DNA of 64,000 nt from Acidiphilium sp. PA (GTDB taxonomy: Bacteria > Pseudomonadota > Alphaproteobacteria > Acetobacterales > Acetobacteraceae): NCBI RefSeq assembly GCF_026191915.1, contig NZ_JAIMBY010000001.1, forward strand, positions 558,001 through 622,000. Reading direction: 5' to 3'. The notes under the pieces are model-generated. The model did not search any database, was not told the origin of the DNA, and was given only the letters and a program-made list of their open reading frames with translations. Within the stretch, counting starts at the first letter, position 1. Each line of letters begins with the position of its first letter. Shown here piece after piece: positions 15,040 through 24,498 of this stretch. Position numbers and translations under genes: made by a program.

Positions 15040-15121
15040 TGGCGGGATCATCGGCGGCGGGTGTCTCACCACCCGTCGCCATCCCGTTCATGCTGCCGGC
15101 CGGGCAGCGCGGTATCTTCCA

Positions 15122-16333
15122 TCACCTGGGCTTGCGCCTCGGGTTCGGGTTGATTTCGACAATCTCAGCCTTGCTACCGCCGCCCATCATTGCGGCGATG
15201 CGCGCGCCGGTCCGATCCGCCGCCGCCTTGGCCGGATCATCGGCCAGATGGGCGTAGCGTTCTGTAGTGACTGATTTCTTGTGGCCTAGAAGCTTGCCGA
15301 CGATGTAGAGGGCATCGCCCCCTCCGATGGCGGCGCTGGCGAAAGAATGCCTCAGATCATGCAAGTGAACGTCCAGAATGCCGGCAGCGGCGCGGATGCG
15401 CTCCCAGGGCTTCGCCACCCCAACGAACGGCGCGGCAGGACGATCGCCCGGCAGCACGTAGGGATTGCCGGCCAGGCGCGGCAGGCCAGCGAGCAGTTCC
15501 AGCGCCGGCGCGGACAGGAAGATGTTGCGCGCGCCGGTTTTGGATTCAGGCAGGCGGGCGATGCCGGTTTGCATGTCGATCCACTCCCACTTGAGGGTCA
15601 GGATTTCAGATCGGCGCGCACCGGAGAACAGCAGCAACCGGATAGCGGCGATTGCGCGCCAATCTGCCAGACCAGCAGCCTCGGCAGTCATGAGGGCATC
15701 CCCCAGGCGGGCGAGTTCATCGGCTGATAGGTAGCGTTCTCTCGGTTTTTCTTTGTTCTTCTCGATGTTCCGGCAGGGATTGGAGTTGTCCGGGCGTTCG
15801 CCAATCCGTTCGGCCCATCCCAGTATGCTCGAAACCAGTGCTAGGGCGCGGTTCGCCGCGACTGGCGTGTCTCTCATGGAATGGTGGAGGCGCTGGATAT
15901 CGGCCTTGGTGATCTCTGGCAGCCTCAATTTGCCGATCGCCGGCAGTATACGCTGGTCTAAGAGCCGCTTGTCCTCCGCGACGGTCCTCAGTTTCTTATG
16001 CGGGGTGGCGTATTCCGTGATGTAGCGTTCGGTGAAAGCGGCGAACGTGATGGCACCCTTGGCCCGCCTGCGTTCATCGGCGGGGTCGCGTCCATCACGG
16101 ATTAGACCAAGAATGCGGATGGCTTCGCGCCGGGCAGATTCCGCCCCGTAGGCACCCTTGCCGTGCCGACCGATCGTGTAGAGCACCTGCCGGCCCTTCA
16201 CGCGCGTCTTGACGCAGTAGGTGGCATCGCGGCCCCGCTTGCGGATGCCAAACCCCCGGCACTCCGTATCCCAGACCTGATCGCCCTCAGCCATGTGTTC
16301 GACGATCTCGGCAGTGATGCGCTTGGTTGCCAT
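15122..16333 (-). CDS. Tyrosine-recombinase integrase
   Basis: 403 residues, P4/CP4-type layout. There is an N-terminal DUF4102-like arm-binding region (about 1-90), a SAM-like core-binding domain (about 95-180) and the catalytic domain with Arg240 (SGARRSE), Lys265, His325-x2-Arg328 (HDLRHS), His351 and Tyr360 (ERYAHL). All catalytic residues are present, so it is probably active. It should recombine the 48-bp tRNA-Ala repeats. It reads away from attR, which is 145 bp upstream. Confidence 0.95.
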   Translation of the reverse strand: MATKRITAEIVEHMAEGDQVWDTECRGFGIRKRGRDATYCVKTRVKGRQVLYTIGRHGKGAYGAESARREAIRILGLIRDGRDPADERRRAKGAITFAAFTERYITEYATPHKKLRTVAEDKRLLDQRILPAIGKLRLPEITKADIQRLHHSMRDTPVAANRALALVSSILGWAERIGERPDNSNPCRNIEKNKEKPRERYLSADELARLGDALMTAEAAGLADWRAIAAIRLLLFSGARRSEILTLKWEWIDMQTGIARLPESKTGARNIFLSAPALELLAGLPRLAGNPYVLPGDRPAAPFVGVAKPWERIRAAAGILDVHLHDLRHSFASAAIGGGDALYIVGKLLGHKKSVTTERYAHLADDPAKAAADRTGARIAAMMGGGSKAEIVEINPNPRRKPR

Positions 16334-16478
16334 CGCAGTATCCTATGGTGACCGGGATATCCTTGGTTCACCCCCGGATACCGCGTCATGCAAAGACACG
16401 CAAGAAAATAACGCGCCATAGGTGAGGGTTTGTCTCACTCTGTCATCCCGTTTTCACCCCTGTCTAGGTCGATACACA

Positions 16479-16526
16479 GAATGGCATTCAGGAGGTCGGC
16501 GGTTCGATTCCGCTTGGCTCCACCAA
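16479..16526 (+). repeat. attR, 48-bp direct repeat (partial tRNA-Ala)
   Basis: Identical to 8702-8749. It holds only the anticodon arm to CCA part of tRNA-Ala and lacks the D arm and 5' acceptor strand, so it is not a functional tRNA. It marks the right end of the element. Confidence 0.93.
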
Positions 16527-17072
16527 ATCGACGTTTCCTGACGCACTTGGCCACAATGCCGCATTTCACGGCACGGTTGCCTCGGATCAAGGCGCAGTTC
16601 CAGGCGATCATCCAAGTGCAGTCACGATTGAGTGGCACATGGCATCTTACGCCGCTCGGATGGGCCGTTTGTGCTGTCGCAGCCCGCCCGTTACCGCTTC
16701 GCAACATATCAGATACTCTGCCGGACAACGAGCGACTGCGATGCCCAGACTTACCCTCGAACCCTCGTTTGCTTTGTTTCTGTTTGACGTGCGCGGCGGC
16801 GACCGGCGCAGCTGCCAGTCGCGTAATGCCGGGCCCCGCATGACCAATGACTTGATCAACTCGGGCATGCGTGCCGTGCTCGCCTGTGTACTGCCCGATG
16901 ACAGCTTCAGGCTGGCAAGTCTCATTTCCGATCGGCAATACCCTCTGTTCCTGCCGATTCACGCCAGTCGAGATCTCTTCCCTCTTGTTGTCACGCGAGC
17001 TTCACTGATATGCCATCGCCCTGTCATCAAGCCGCGTTAACCGGCACGGGTTTTCAACAAGGGGATTTTTCC
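16527..17072. other. Intergenic stretch, no supported gene
   Basis: About 545 bp of chromosome between attR and ugpB. Open frames exist on both strands, but none has a ribosome site, recognisable domain or natural composition. It should hold the ugpB promoter. I see no clear repeat. Confidence 0.6.
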
Positions 17073-18401
17073 ATGAAACGCCGCCTCCTGATCGCCGCAG
17101 CGCCGGTAACTGCGCTCGCCGCCGCCACCGCCCGCGCCGCCGCACCCGTGACCATCACGCTCTGGCACGCCATGGCCGGCGCGCTCGGCCAGAAACTCCA
17201 GGCGACCGTCGATGCGTTTAACAAGGGCCAGACCGCCTATCAGGTGGATGCCGTCTATAAAGGCACCTACCCCCAGGTGCTGACCGCAACCATCGCCGCC
17301 TGGCGTGCCGGCAAAGCCCCCTCGATCGCGCAGGTGTTCGACGTCGGCACGGCCGACATGCTTGGCGCGGGCCGCGCCGTGGTCGATGTCTACAAACTCG
17401 CGGCCATGACGGGCGTCGCCATCGACCCCGCCACCTACATCCCCGCCGTGCGCGGCTACTACAGTCTCAATGACGGCAAGATGGGCGCCGCACCCTTCAA
17501 TTCCTCCACCGCAACGATGTGGATCAACGAAGACGTCTTCGAGAAAGCCGGCCTCGACCCAAAAATGTCGCTCGCCACCTGGGACGACGTGATCAAAGCC
17601 GCCCGCGCCATCAAAGCCAAGAACGCCGCCCCCATCCCGGTGATGACCTCCTGGCCGACCTGGGTGCATTTCGAGCAGTTCGCCGCCATCCACAATGTCG
17701 AATACGCAACGCTGAACGATGGCTTCGGCGGCCCGAAACCCACGCTGACGATCGATAGCGCCCCCTTCGTCAAAAACCTCGGCACCATCCTGTCGATGCA
17801 GAAGGAAGGCCTGTTCAAATACCAGGGCCGCGACGGCGCCCCCAGCCCGATCTTCTACGCCGGGAAAGCCGGAATCACCTTCGATTCGTCCTCGATCTAC
17901 GGGCAGCTCAAACAAAGCGCAAAATTCAAGTTCAACGATACCTACTTGCCCTACCACCCCTCGATCATCAAATCACCGATCAACTCCATCATCGGCGGCG
18001 CCGCCTTCTGGGCCATGACCGCACCCGATCGCAGCAAACCCGAATACACGGCGGTGGCGCATTTCTTCAACTTCATCAGCCAGCCCGGCAACGATTCCGG
18101 TTGGTCCGAAGCCACCGGCTATATCCCCGTCACCACCGCCGGTAACGCACTGATCACCAAACAAGGTTTCTACACCGCCAACCCCGGCACCAATATCGCG
18201 GTCGAACAACTCACCCGCACCCAACCCACCAAATTCTCCCGCGGCATCCGCCTCGGCGGCATGCCCGAAGTGCGCGTCATCATCGAAGAAGAATGGGAAC
18301 GCGCCATCCAGAATAACACACCAGCCAAAACCGCCCTCGCCACCGCCCAACACCGCGCCCAAGCCGTGATCGACCGGTTCGCCCAATCCATCCACGCCTG
18401 A
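17073..18401 (+). CDS. ugpB: Glycerol-3-phosphate ABC transporter, substrate-binding protein
   Basis: Periplasmic sn-glycerol-3-phosphate binding protein, 442 residues from the ATG at 17073 with AAGGGG upstream. A signal peptide ends near ATARA-AAP, followed by ITLWHAMAGALGQ. Family features include NSSTATMWINEDVFEKAGLDP and the C-terminal ALATAQHRAQAVIDRF. Part of ugpBAEC; the gap to ugpA is unusually long (about 270 bp) and holds a palindromic repeat, which may lower downstream expression. Confidence 0.93.
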   Translation: MKRRLLIAAAPVTALAAATARAAAPVTITLWHAMAGALGQKLQATVDAFNKGQTAYQVDAVYKGTYPQVLTATIAAWRAGKAPSIAQVFDVGTADMLGAGRAVVDVYKLAAMTGVAIDPATYIPAVRGYYSLNDGKMGAAPFNSSTATMWINEDVFEKAGLDPKMSLATWDDVIKAARAIKAKNAAPIPVMTSWPTWVHFEQFAAIHNVEYATLNDGFGGPKPTLTIDSAPFVKNLGTILSMQKEGLFKYQGRDGAPSPIFYAGKAGITFDSSSIYGQLKQSAKFKFNDTYLPYHPSIIKSPINSIIGGAAFWAMTAPDRSKPEYTAVAHFFNFISQPGNDSGWSEATGYIPVTTAGNALITKQGFYTANPGTNIAVEQLTRTQPTKFSRGIRLGGMPEVRVIIEEEWERAIQNNTPAKTALATAQHRAQAVIDRFAQSIHA

Positions 18402-18439
18402 TGCCGGGGGGTGGGGGTGACGTGCTGGAAGGAAAGAAA

Positions 18440-18628
18440 GGCCAGGGGGCTTTGCCCCTTGGACCCCCACTAAGGGCGGAGCCCTTAGAACCCGCTAGTT
18501 TTAGGCAAGGGGAGGGCGCTGCCTCGGACTTTCCACTGATCTGGCCTATGTCGCCCTCCCCTTGCCTAAAACTAATGGATTTTAAAGGCTCCGCCTTTAA
18601 CGGGGTCCAGGGGCAGAGCCCCTGGCCT
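18440..18628 (+). repeat. Palindromic intergenic repeat, copy 1 (ugpB-ugpA gap)
   Basis: About 190 bp that folds on itself. TAGTTTTAGGCAAGGGGAGG pairs with CCTCCCCTTGCCTAAAACTA, and shorter hairpins CTAAGGGCGGAGCCCTTAG, TAAAGGCTCCGCCTTTA and CCAGGGGCAGAGCCCCTGG flank it. A related copy in reverse orientation is at 21481-21727. Resembles REP/BIME or MITE-type elements. Confidence 0.8.
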
Positions 18629-18673
18629 TCCTTGCTTCCAACACCCCACCCCCACACCCCGGCATAGGCGCCG

Positions 18674-19552
18674 ATGGAGCGGCGCACGTTGTTCGCGGGT
18701 TGGTTGCTGCCGGCGGTGCTGGTGGCGCCGCAGTTGGCGATTACGGTGCTGTTTTTTTTGTTGCCGGCCTGGCGGGCGTTTGGCGAGAGTGTACGCGCGA
18801 CGGATGCATTCGGGCTGAACACAAGTTTTGTCGGCCTCGCTAATTTCACTGAATTGTTCCAATCATCGACCTATCAGGCGGCGTTGGTGCGCACGTTCGT
18901 GTTCTGTATTGCGGTCACGTGTCTGGCGATGGGATTTGGTCTTCTGCTCGCGAGTTTCGCCAATCGCGCAATCCGTGGCGCCCGGGTCTACCGGATTTTG
19001 CTCATCTGGCCTTATGCCATCGCGCCCGCGATCGCTTCGGTGATTTTCGTATTCCTGCTGCAGCCGCAGATCGGTCTGCTGACCAATCTGTTTGGGCGTT
19101 TCGGTCTCGATTTCAATTACGCCACCCATGCCGACCAAGCGTTTCTGCTGGTGATCGTCATCGCCGCCTGGAAGCAGGTGAGCTATAATTTCATTTTCTA
19201 TCTTGCCGGACTGCAATCGGTGCCGCGCTCGGTGATCGAGGCGGCGACGCTCGATGGTGCACGGGGTTTCTATCGGTTTCGCACCATGATCTTTCCGCTG
19301 CTGGCGCCGACGACGTTTTTTCTGATCATCGTCAACATCGTCTATGCCGCGTTTGACACCTTCGCCCTGATCTTCGCGCTCACTGCCGGCGGCCCGGGCA
19401 CCGCGACCGAGACGCTCGTGGTCAAGGTCTATCGTGATGGGATTCTGAACCTCGATATCGGCGGTTCGGCGGCGCAGTCGATCATTCTGATGTTGATCAT
19501 CATCGCGCTCACCACCATCCAGTTCCGTTACACAGGGAAACGCGCCGGATGA
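18674..19552 (+). CDS. ugpA: Glycerol-3-phosphate ABC transporter permease
   Basis: 292 residues, about six membrane helices. The cytoplasmic EAA loop EAATLDGARGFYRFRTMIFP (about residue 193) contacts the ATPase. Pairs with UgpE; overlaps it by 4 bp (ATGA). Inner-membrane half of the importer. Confidence 0.93.
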   Translation: MERRTLFAGWLLPAVLVAPQLAITVLFFLLPAWRAFGESVRATDAFGLNTSFVGLANFTELFQSSTYQAALVRTFVFCIAVTCLAMGFGLLLASFANRAIRGARVYRILLIWPYAIAPAIASVIFVFLLQPQIGLLTNLFGRFGLDFNYATHADQAFLLVIVIAAWKQVSYNFIFYLAGLQSVPRSVIEAATLDGARGFYRFRTMIFPLLAPTTFFLIIVNIVYAAFDTFALIFALTAGGPGTATETLVVKVYRDGILNLDIGGSAAQSIILMLIIIALTTIQFRYTGKRAG

Positions 19553-20385
19553 ACCGCAAGCCCGATTATCTGGCCCATGCGGTGCTGCTGCTTGGGGTGG
19601 TGATTTTCATCTTCCCGCTCTGGGTCGCCTTTGCGGGGGCCACGCAATCGGCCGCGGCGATCAACCGGGGCGACATCTCGCTGATCCCCCGCCTCGCCGG
19701 GCTGAAGATTTTCATCACGGCGTTCGGCTTCGGCAACGCGGCCAAGGGCGGCGTACCGGTCTGGCACATGCTGCTGGTCAGCCTTGGCATGGCGTTGGTC
19801 ATAGCGATCGGCAAGATCGTTATCTCCGCCTTGTCCGCCTTCGCCATCGCCTTCTTCCGGTTTCCCTTTCGCATGACAGCGTTCTGGCTGATCTTCATCA
19901 CGCTGATGCTGCCCGTCGAGGTGCGCATCATCCCGACCTATGCGGTGATGTCGGATTTCCATTTGATCAACAGCTTCACCGGCCTGACCATGCCGCTGAT
20001 CGCCTCGGCCACCGCGACCTTGCTGTTCCGCCAGGTGTTTCTCGCCATCCCTGACGAACTGGTCGAAGCCGCTAAACTCGATGGCGCCGGGCCGATGCGC
20101 TTCTTTTTCGACATCCTGCTGCCCGTGTCGGCGCCCAACCTCGCCGCCTTGTTCGTCATTCTGTTCGTCTACGGCTGGAACCAGTATCTCTGGCCCCTGC
20201 TGGTCGCGACCAACGGCAAACTCGACCCGATCGTGCTCGGCATCGTGCAGATGATCACCACCGACCAGATCCCTCAATGGAACCTCGTCATGGCCGCCAC
20301 CATCCTCGCCATCATTCCCCCCGTCCTCGTAGTAGTCGCGATGCAGCGCTGGTTCATTGGCGGCCTGACCGAAGTGGATAAATGA
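19549..20385 (+). CDS. ugpE: Glycerol-3-phosphate ABC transporter permease
   Basis: 278 residues, six predicted helices, with the EAA loop EAAKLDGAGPMRFFFDILLP near residue 180. MalG-like partner of UgpA. It overlaps ugpA by 4 bp and ugpC by 4 bp, indicating coupled synthesis of the three parts. Confidence 0.93.
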   Translation: MNRKPDYLAHAVLLLGVVIFIFPLWVAFAGATQSAAAINRGDISLIPRLAGLKIFITAFGFGNAAKGGVPVWHMLLVSLGMALVIAIGKIVISALSAFAIAFFRFPFRMTAFWLIFITLMLPVEVRIIPTYAVMSDFHLINSFTGLTMPLIASATATLLFRQVFLAIPDELVEAAKLDGAGPMRFFFDILLPVSAPNLAALFVILFVYGWNQYLWPLLVATNGKLDPIVLGIVQMITTDQIPQWNLVMAATILAIIPPVLVVVAMQRWFIGGLTEVDK

Positions 20386-21458
20386 TGGCGACGCTCGAAC
20401 TCCAATCCCTGCAAAAAACCTTCGGCGCCACCACCGTGCTGCACGGGATCGATCTCGCGCTGGCCGATGGCGAAATGCTGGTGATCGTCGGCGCGTCCGG
20501 CTGCGGCAAATCCACCCTGCTCCGCCTGGTCGCCGGCCTTGAATCCCCAAGCGCCGGGCGCATCCTGCTCGACGGCGCGGATATCACCGACCGCGATCCC
20601 TCGCGTCGCGACATCGCCATGGTGTTCCAGAATTACGCGCTGTATCCGCACATGTCGGTATTCGACAACATGGGCTACGGGCTGAAACTGAAAGGTCTCG
20701 ACCGCGCCACGATCAAATCGAAAATCGAAATCGCCGCAGAAACGCTGGGATTGACCCCCTTGCTCGCCCGCAAGCCACGCGAACTCTCCGGCGGCCAGCG
20801 CCAGCGTGTCGCCATGGGCCGCGCCATCGTGCGTGAGCCGAAATTATTCCTGTTCGACGAACCGCTGTCCAACCTCGATGCCAAACTCCGCGTCCAGGTT
20901 CGCGCCGATATCCGCAAGCTGCAGAAACGCCTGAATATCACGAGCCTCTACGTGACCCACGACCAGGTCGAAGCCATGACCCTGGCCGACCGGCTGATCG
21001 TGATGCACCAGGGCCGCGCCGCGCAGATCGCCACGCCGATCGAAGTGTTCGACCGCCCGGCGACCATGTACGTCGCAAGCTTCATCGGCGAGCCGGCGAT
21101 GAATTTCTGCCCCGCCACAATCACCCGCAACGGCCGCGCCGCTAAACTCGACGCCGGCCCCGAACTCACCTTCACCGATGGCCCCCGCACCGCGCCAGAT
21201 GGCACAGCCATCACACTTGGCATCCGCGCCCAACACGCCACCATCGCATCCGGGCCCAACAGCATCCCCCTCGCCGTCGAATTCGCCGAACCGCTGGGCT
21301 CGGAAACCCTGCTGCACGGCACCCTGCCCGATACCACCCCCTTTATCCTCCGCGTCACCAGCCCCGCACCAATCGACCACATAATTCCCATCGAAATCCC
21401 GCCCCACCACATCCACGTCTTCGACCCCACAACAGGCACCCGCATGGACCCGGCATAG
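20382..21458 (+). CDS. ugpC: Glycerol-3-phosphate ABC transporter ATPase
   Basis: 358 residues, MalK/UgpC family. Walker A GASGCGKST (37-45), Q loop FQNYALYPH (82-90), signature LSGGQ (135-139), Walker B LFLFDEP (155-161), H loop YVTHDQ. A C-terminal regulatory OB-type domain follows (about 240-358). Powers uptake through UgpA/UgpE. Last gene of the cluster; a palindromic repeat fills the gap to convergent tpiA. Confidence 0.94.
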   Translation: MMATLELQSLQKTFGATTVLHGIDLALADGEMLVIVGASGCGKSTLLRLVAGLESPSAGRILLDGADITDRDPSRRDIAMVFQNYALYPHMSVFDNMGYGLKLKGLDRATIKSKIEIAAETLGLTPLLARKPRELSGGQRQRVAMGRAIVREPKLFLFDEPLSNLDAKLRVQVRADIRKLQKRLNITSLYVTHDQVEAMTLADRLIVMHQGRAAQIATPIEVFDRPATMYVASFIGEPAMNFCPATITRNGRAAKLDAGPELTFTDGPRTAPDGTAITLGIRAQHATIASGPNSIPLAVEFAEPLGSETLLHGTLPDTTPFILRVTSPAPIDHIIPIEIPPHHIHVFDPTTGTRMDPA

Positions 21459-21480
21459 CGGTGGCGGCACGGCGAAAAGC

Positions 21481-21727
21481 AAGGCCAGGGGCTCTCCCTC
21501 CGGAGCCATTCCAGCGATGAAGAGCATCGCTGGAACCTTCGGCTCCTCCGCCCCTGGACCCCGTTAAAGGCGGAGCCTTTAAAATCCATTAGTTTTAGGC
21601 AAGGGGCGGGCGACCCAGGCCAGATCGACGGAACCACCGAGGCAGCGCCCTCCCTTGCCTAAAACTAGCGGGTTCTAAGGGCTCCGCCCTTAGTGGGGGT
21701 CCAGGGGGCAAAGCCTCCCGCCTGGCT
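21481..21727 (-). repeat. Palindromic intergenic repeat, copy 2 (ugpC-tpiA gap)
   Basis: Related to 18440-18628 but reversed, and longer because an extra hairpin (TTCCAGCGATG ... CATCGCTGGAA) interrupts one arm. It spans almost the entire gap between the ends of two convergent genes and touches the tpiA stop. It may also act as a two-way terminator. Confidence 0.8.
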
Positions 21728-22452
21728 TACCTTCGCGCCGCCTCGGCTATGGCCATGAAATCAGTCGCGGTCAGGCTGGCGCCGCCGACCAGGGCGCCGC
21801 CGACCTCCGATGTGGCGAGCAGGGATGCGGCGTTGGTGGGTTTCACGGAGCCGCCGTACAGGATGAGCATGGTTTCGCCTGGTTCGCCGAGTTGTTTTTT
21901 GAGGGCGGCGCGGATGGTGGCGTGCATGGCTTGCACGTCGGTTTCGGTTGCGGTTTTGCCGGTGCCGATCGCCCAGACCGGTTCATAGGCGACCAGCCCG
22001 GTGAAGCCATCCGGCAGGCTGCCGGCGAGTTGGGCGCGGACCACGGTTTCGGCTTCGCCGGCCTCGCGTTCGGCGAGGGTTTCGCCGACGCAGATGATGG
22101 GGGTCAACCCGGCAGCGATGGCGGTGCGGGATTTGTCGCGCACCAGGGCGGATCGCTCGTTGTGATCGGCCCGGCGTTCGGAGTGACCGAGAATGACATG
22201 GCTGGCGCCGATTTCAGCCAGCAGGCCGGCCGCCACGTCGCCGGTATGGGCGCCGGATTGTTCGACCGCACAATCCTGCGCGCCGACCGCGATGCCTGGC
22301 GCGCAGGCGGCGCGCAGCGGCCCGATCAGCGGGTAAGGCGGGCAGATCAGCAAATCGACGCCTGCGACCCCCTGCCCCAGCGCCGCCGCGTAGGCGGCGA
22401 TGCCGGCGAGCGTGCCGTTCATTTTCCAGTTTCCCGCAATCATCTGTCGCAT
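21727..22452 (-). CDS. tpiA: Triosephosphate isomerase
   Basis: Interconverts dihydroxyacetone phosphate and glyceraldehyde 3-phosphate; 241 residues, normal length. Catalytic Lys10 (AGNWKMNG), His91 (GHSERR) and Glu158 (AYEPVWAIGTGK) are present. It is convergent with ugpC: glycerol-3-phosphate brought in by Ugp would reach glycolysis through dihydroxyacetone phosphate and this enzyme. Divergent from ppiD with about 150 bp between. Confidence 0.96.
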   Translation of the reverse strand: MRQMIAGNWKMNGTLAGIAAYAAALGQGVAGVDLLICPPYPLIGPLRAACAPGIAVGAQDCAVEQSGAHTGDVAAGLLAEIGASHVILGHSERRADHNERSALVRDKSRTAIAAGLTPIICVGETLAEREAGEAETVVRAQLAGSLPDGFTGLVAYEPVWAIGTGKTATETDVQAMHATIRAALKKQLGEPGETMLILYGGSVKPTNAASLLATSEVGGALVGGASLTATDFMAIAEAARR

Positions 22453-22599
22453 CGATCTTATCCCTACCGCGTGAAAAATCTTCGCCTCGTTCAGTCGGGA
22501 ACGAAGGTGTCGGGTTCCCTAGCCCTACCCGGCACCGGGTGGCAATCGGCCGCGCGCGTGGTAAAGACCCGGCTTTCCGTTGGATGAGGTTGGAACCGG

Positions 22600-24489
22600 A
22601 TGCTCTCGACGATCCGCAAACTGCTCGATAACTGGCTGGTCCGCGCGTTTTTCATGCTGCTGATTGCCGTGTTTATTTTCTGGGGTGTGTCCAGCGTGGT
22701 GACCAACCACGCGTCCAGCACCGCGGTCGCGACCGTCGGCGGTCACGCAATCGAGGCGGGCACGGTCAACACCGGCTATCAGCAGCAGATCACGGCCTAT
22801 GCGCAGCAGCATAACGGTGCCTCGCCGAGCAAGGGTGAGCGGCGCCTTTATGCGGGCAATGCGCTGGGTCAGGCGATCGACCGGACGGCGCTGGCGCTCG
22901 ATGCCAGGCGTCTTGGCGTTACCGCGCCGCCAGAGGCCCTGCGCCAGCAGATTTTCGGGATCAGCGCATTCAACGGGCCGAACGGCAAGTTCGACAAGAC
23001 CACATTCAACCAGGTGCTTTCGCAGCACGGGCTGACGCCGGCGGCGTTCATGGCGGATATTGCGCGCGGGCTGAACGCCAGCCAGATCGTCCAGGCAATC
23101 ACGGTGGGTGCGGCAGCGCCCAAACCCTTGGTTCAGCAGATTTTCGACTATGTCGGCCAGGAACGCACGATCCAGTACGCGCAACTGCCGTTTGCCGCTG
23201 CAACGCCGCCGCCGCCGCCGCCGGCACCTGCCGTGCTGCGGCGGTTCTGGCGCAATCATCCGGAGCGGTTCTCGACCCCGGCGCTGCGCAAGGCTCAGAT
23301 CATAATCCTCTCGCCCGCGCTGCTGGCGCAAGATCAGGTTGTGACCCAAGCGGAAATCGCCAACGAATACGAGGCGGAGAAATCCAAGTTCGCGCGTACC
23401 GCCAGCCGTTCGGTGCACATCATTACCGCCGAGGATGCCGCGAGTGCCGCCAAGCTGGCCGCCTTATGGCGCAAGGGCACCAGCTGGCCGGCGATGCAGC
23501 AGGCCGCCGCCGCCGCGACCGCGACGGGTGTGAGTTTCAAGAACGCCCAGCCCGATCAATTCCCCTCCGGCCGGCTCGCGAAGGCGGTATTTGCGGCCAC
23601 TCCCGGCACGATCTCCGACCCGGTTAAGGGTGCACTGGGCACGTATGTGTTCAAGGTGACCCACGCCAATCCGGGCGGCACCACGCCGATGGCGCAAGTC
23701 GAACCGGAGCTCAAGGCCGCCGTGCAGCAGCGCAAGGCGCGTGAACTGGTCGATGGCACGGTTTCGAAATTCCAGGACGCGTTGGCCGGCAATACATCCC
23801 TTGATCATCTGCCCGGCACCCTGCATCTCGCTGCGGTCGAAGGTACGCTCGATGCGCAGGGGCTCGAGGCCGATGGTAAACCGGCACCGATCCCGGGCGG
23901 CAAAGCCTTGCGCGCTGCGATCATCAAGACGATCTTTACGACGGCGCCGGGTGCCTCACCGCGTGCGGTGACCGGACCGGATGACAGTTATTATGCGGTC
24001 AGCGTACAGAAACTCATCCCGCCGGCGCTGAAACCCTATGATCAGGTCAAGCATGACGTCCTGCTCGACTGGACCGGCAACCAAGTGAAGCGTCAGGAGG
24101 AAATGGCCGCCGCGGGGCTGATCGGTGCGGTAAAATCGGGCAAGACCTTCGCACAGGCCGCCAACGCCGCCGGCCAGCCGATCACCACCAGCCCGCCGAT
24201 GACCCGCGCGAAACCCGCGCCGGGCATTCCCGCGAAGCTGCTCCCGATCCTGTTCACCCTGAAAATCGGCGAGCCGACCATGGTAGAGACCAATTCCGAA
24301 TTCGTGGTCGGTGTGGTCACCGCGATCACCGAGCCGAAACCCGGCAGCGATCCGGCGATGCTTAAGCGGATCCAGACCGCACTGAACGCCGCGATGCAGA
24401 CCGATATTCTGCAAACTTACGCAACCGCCCTGCGGTCGCGCTACCATGTCACCGTCAATGAAAAAAAACTGCAACAGATCAGCGATTAA
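22600..24489 (+). CDS. ppiD: PpiD/SurA-type periplasmic peptidyl-prolyl isomerase
   Basis: 629 residues. A short cytoplasmic N-terminus, one membrane anchor (about 15-37, AFFMLLIAVFIFWGVSSVV), then a SurA_N-like chaperone region (about 45-210), a proline run (PPPPPPAP) and a parvulin-like region (about 250-400). It assists folding of outer-membrane and secreted proteins from the inner membrane. First gene of an operon with trpE (9-bp gap), a common alphaproteobacterial arrangement. Confidence 0.88.
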   Translation: MLSTIRKLLDNWLVRAFFMLLIAVFIFWGVSSVVTNHASSTAVATVGGHAIEAGTVNTGYQQQITAYAQQHNGASPSKGERRLYAGNALGQAIDRTALALDARRLGVTAPPEALRQQIFGISAFNGPNGKFDKTTFNQVLSQHGLTPAAFMADIARGLNASQIVQAITVGAAAPKPLVQQIFDYVGQERTIQYAQLPFAAATPPPPPPAPAVLRRFWRNHPERFSTPALRKAQIIILSPALLAQDQVVTQAEIANEYEAEKSKFARTASRSVHIITAEDAASAAKLAALWRKGTSWPAMQQAAAAATATGVSFKNAQPDQFPSGRLAKAVFAATPGTISDPVKGALGTYVFKVTHANPGGTTPMAQVEPELKAAVQQRKARELVDGTVSKFQDALAGNTSLDHLPGTLHLAAVEGTLDAQGLEADGKPAPIPGGKALRAAIIKTIFTTAPGASPRAVTGPDDSYYAVSVQKLIPPALKPYDQVKHDVLLDWTGNQVKRQEEMAAAGLIGAVKSGKTFAQAANAAGQPITTSPPMTRAKPAPGIPAKLLPILFTLKIGEPTMVETNSEFVVGVVTAITEPKPGSDPAMLKRIQTALNAAMQTDILQTYATALRSRYHVTVNEKKLQQISD

Positions 24490-24498
24490 GGACGCACC

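Larger units (their letters stand above)
8702..16526. mobile_element. Integrative satellite-like element in tRNA-Ala(GGC)
   Basis: About 7.8 kb bounded by identical 48-bp repeats (8702-8749 and 16479-16526) made of the 3' part of tRNA-Ala. Every gene I can support inside is on the minus strand. They are a tyrosine integrase, a three-gene unknown operon, an AlpA-like regulator, a Toprim primase, a DUF3631 ATPase, a TubC_N-like zinc-ribbon protein and five small unknown genes. No capsid, packaging, transfer or obvious cargo genes are seen. The overall plan (integrase, AlpA, primase plus ATPase, internal iterons) resembles P4-like satellites or small replicating islands. Confidence 0.9.

Noticed and set aside
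16479-16526. Second tRNA-Ala
   Set aside because: Only the 3' part from the anticodon arm is present; it is the attR duplicate and cannot fold into a tRNA.
16435-16962. 175-codon minus-strand frame spanning attR
   Set aside because: It contains the antisense translation of the tRNA fragment (KRNRTADLL), a well-known false protein signature of tRNA ends; no ribosome site.
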